From positions 1-6,622 of the forward strand of contig JAGVII010000237.1 in the NCBI GenBank assembly GCA_020056155.1: 6,622 bases of DNA. The letters are read 5' to 3'. Both the position numbers and the translations under genes were made by a program. The notes beneath the pieces were generated by a model. It was not told where the DNA came from, searched no databases, and saw only the letters and a program-made list of their open reading frames with translations. This document shows, one piece after another, positions 6,504-6,622 of this stretch. How positions within the stretch are numbered: position 1 is the first letter of the stretch; each line of letters starts with the position of its first letter. The DNA is from Afipia sp. GTDB lineage: Bacteria; Pseudomonadota; Alphaproteobacteria; Rhizobiales; Xanthobacteraceae.

Positions 6504-6622
6504 ATGAACGCTCCTTTCAAGCGAGCCAAGGCGACATTCCAGTGGGACGATCCGTTCCTGCTTGACGATCAGTTGACCGAGGACGAGCGCATGATCCGCG
6601 ACACCGCGCGCGCTTACGCTCA
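6504..6622 (+). CDS. acyl-CoA dehydrogenase, glutaryl-CoA dehydrogenase-like (5' part, cut by window end)
   Basis: Only the first 39 codons are present. Residues 13-39 ([20 protein letters not shown], then RDTARAYA) match the characteristic N-terminus of glutaryl-CoA dehydrogenases, F-W-DP-L--QLT-DE--IRDT-R-YA, in bacteria and in the mature mitochondrial enzyme. That family uses FAD and electron-transfer flavoprotein to oxidise, and in true GcdH also decarboxylate, glutaryl-CoA to crotonyl-CoA. Related enzymes handle other acyl-CoAs. The start is set by GGGGAGG (6488-6494), 9 nt before the ATG and inside the 3' end of the ligase gene; an ATG at 6496 meets a stop after two more codons. With only 4 nt after the ligase stop, translation is probably coupled. 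It likely acts on the CoA ester made by the ligase. The catalytic glutamate and substrate-pocket residues lie outside the window, so the exact substrate class is open. Confidence 0.85.
   Translation, partial: MNAPFKRAKATFQWDDPFLLDDQLTEDERMIRDTARAYA

Overview
The window looks like chromosomal DNA of a GC-rich alphaproteobacterium, most likely a Bradyrhizobium/Rhodopseudomonas-type (Nitrobacteraceae) member. The main clue is a tiny secreted protein with the cysteine-flanked N-terminal motif of alphaproteobacterial porins. Small signal-peptide proteins and a cluster of ABC binding protein, acyl-CoA ligase and acyl-CoA dehydrogenase fit the same group. The genus is inferred from motif recall, not from a search.

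Left part (1-2477): a poorly supported hypothetical ORF (38-505) is followed by a run of small exported proteins. These are a trypsin-fold serine protease (548-1318), a YbaY/YscW-like periplasmic protein (1428-1838), a 93-residue exported protein with a porin-type motif but no barrel (1881-2162), and on the minus strand a small basic secreted protein (2238-2477). The protease start is preceded by a perfect 10-bp inverted repeat that overlaps a possible promoter.

Middle (2478-2971): about 490 bp without a convincing gene, less GC-rich than its flanks. It carries two direct copies of an 18-bp motif, 24 bp apart, that resemble the multiple terminal repeats of some insertion sequences. It is probably a mobile-element scar or other decayed DNA.

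Right part (2972-6622): a catabolic locus. A MarR-family regulator (minus strand) is divergent from a plus-strand operon encoding a periplasmic type I ABC substrate-binding protein, an ATP-dependent acyl-CoA ligase of the AMP-binding family, and the start of a glutaryl-CoA-dehydrogenase-like acyl-CoA dehydrogenase cut by the window edge. A 33-bp two-tier palindrome in the divergent intergenic region is the obvious candidate operator. The simplest reading is capture of a carboxylic acid in the periplasm, import, activation to a CoA thioester, then flavin-dependent dehydrogenation, with MarR repression relieved by the acid or its CoA ester. The substrate cannot be read from the sequence. No CRISPR array, tRNA, rRNA, riboswitch or clear intrinsic terminator was seen.
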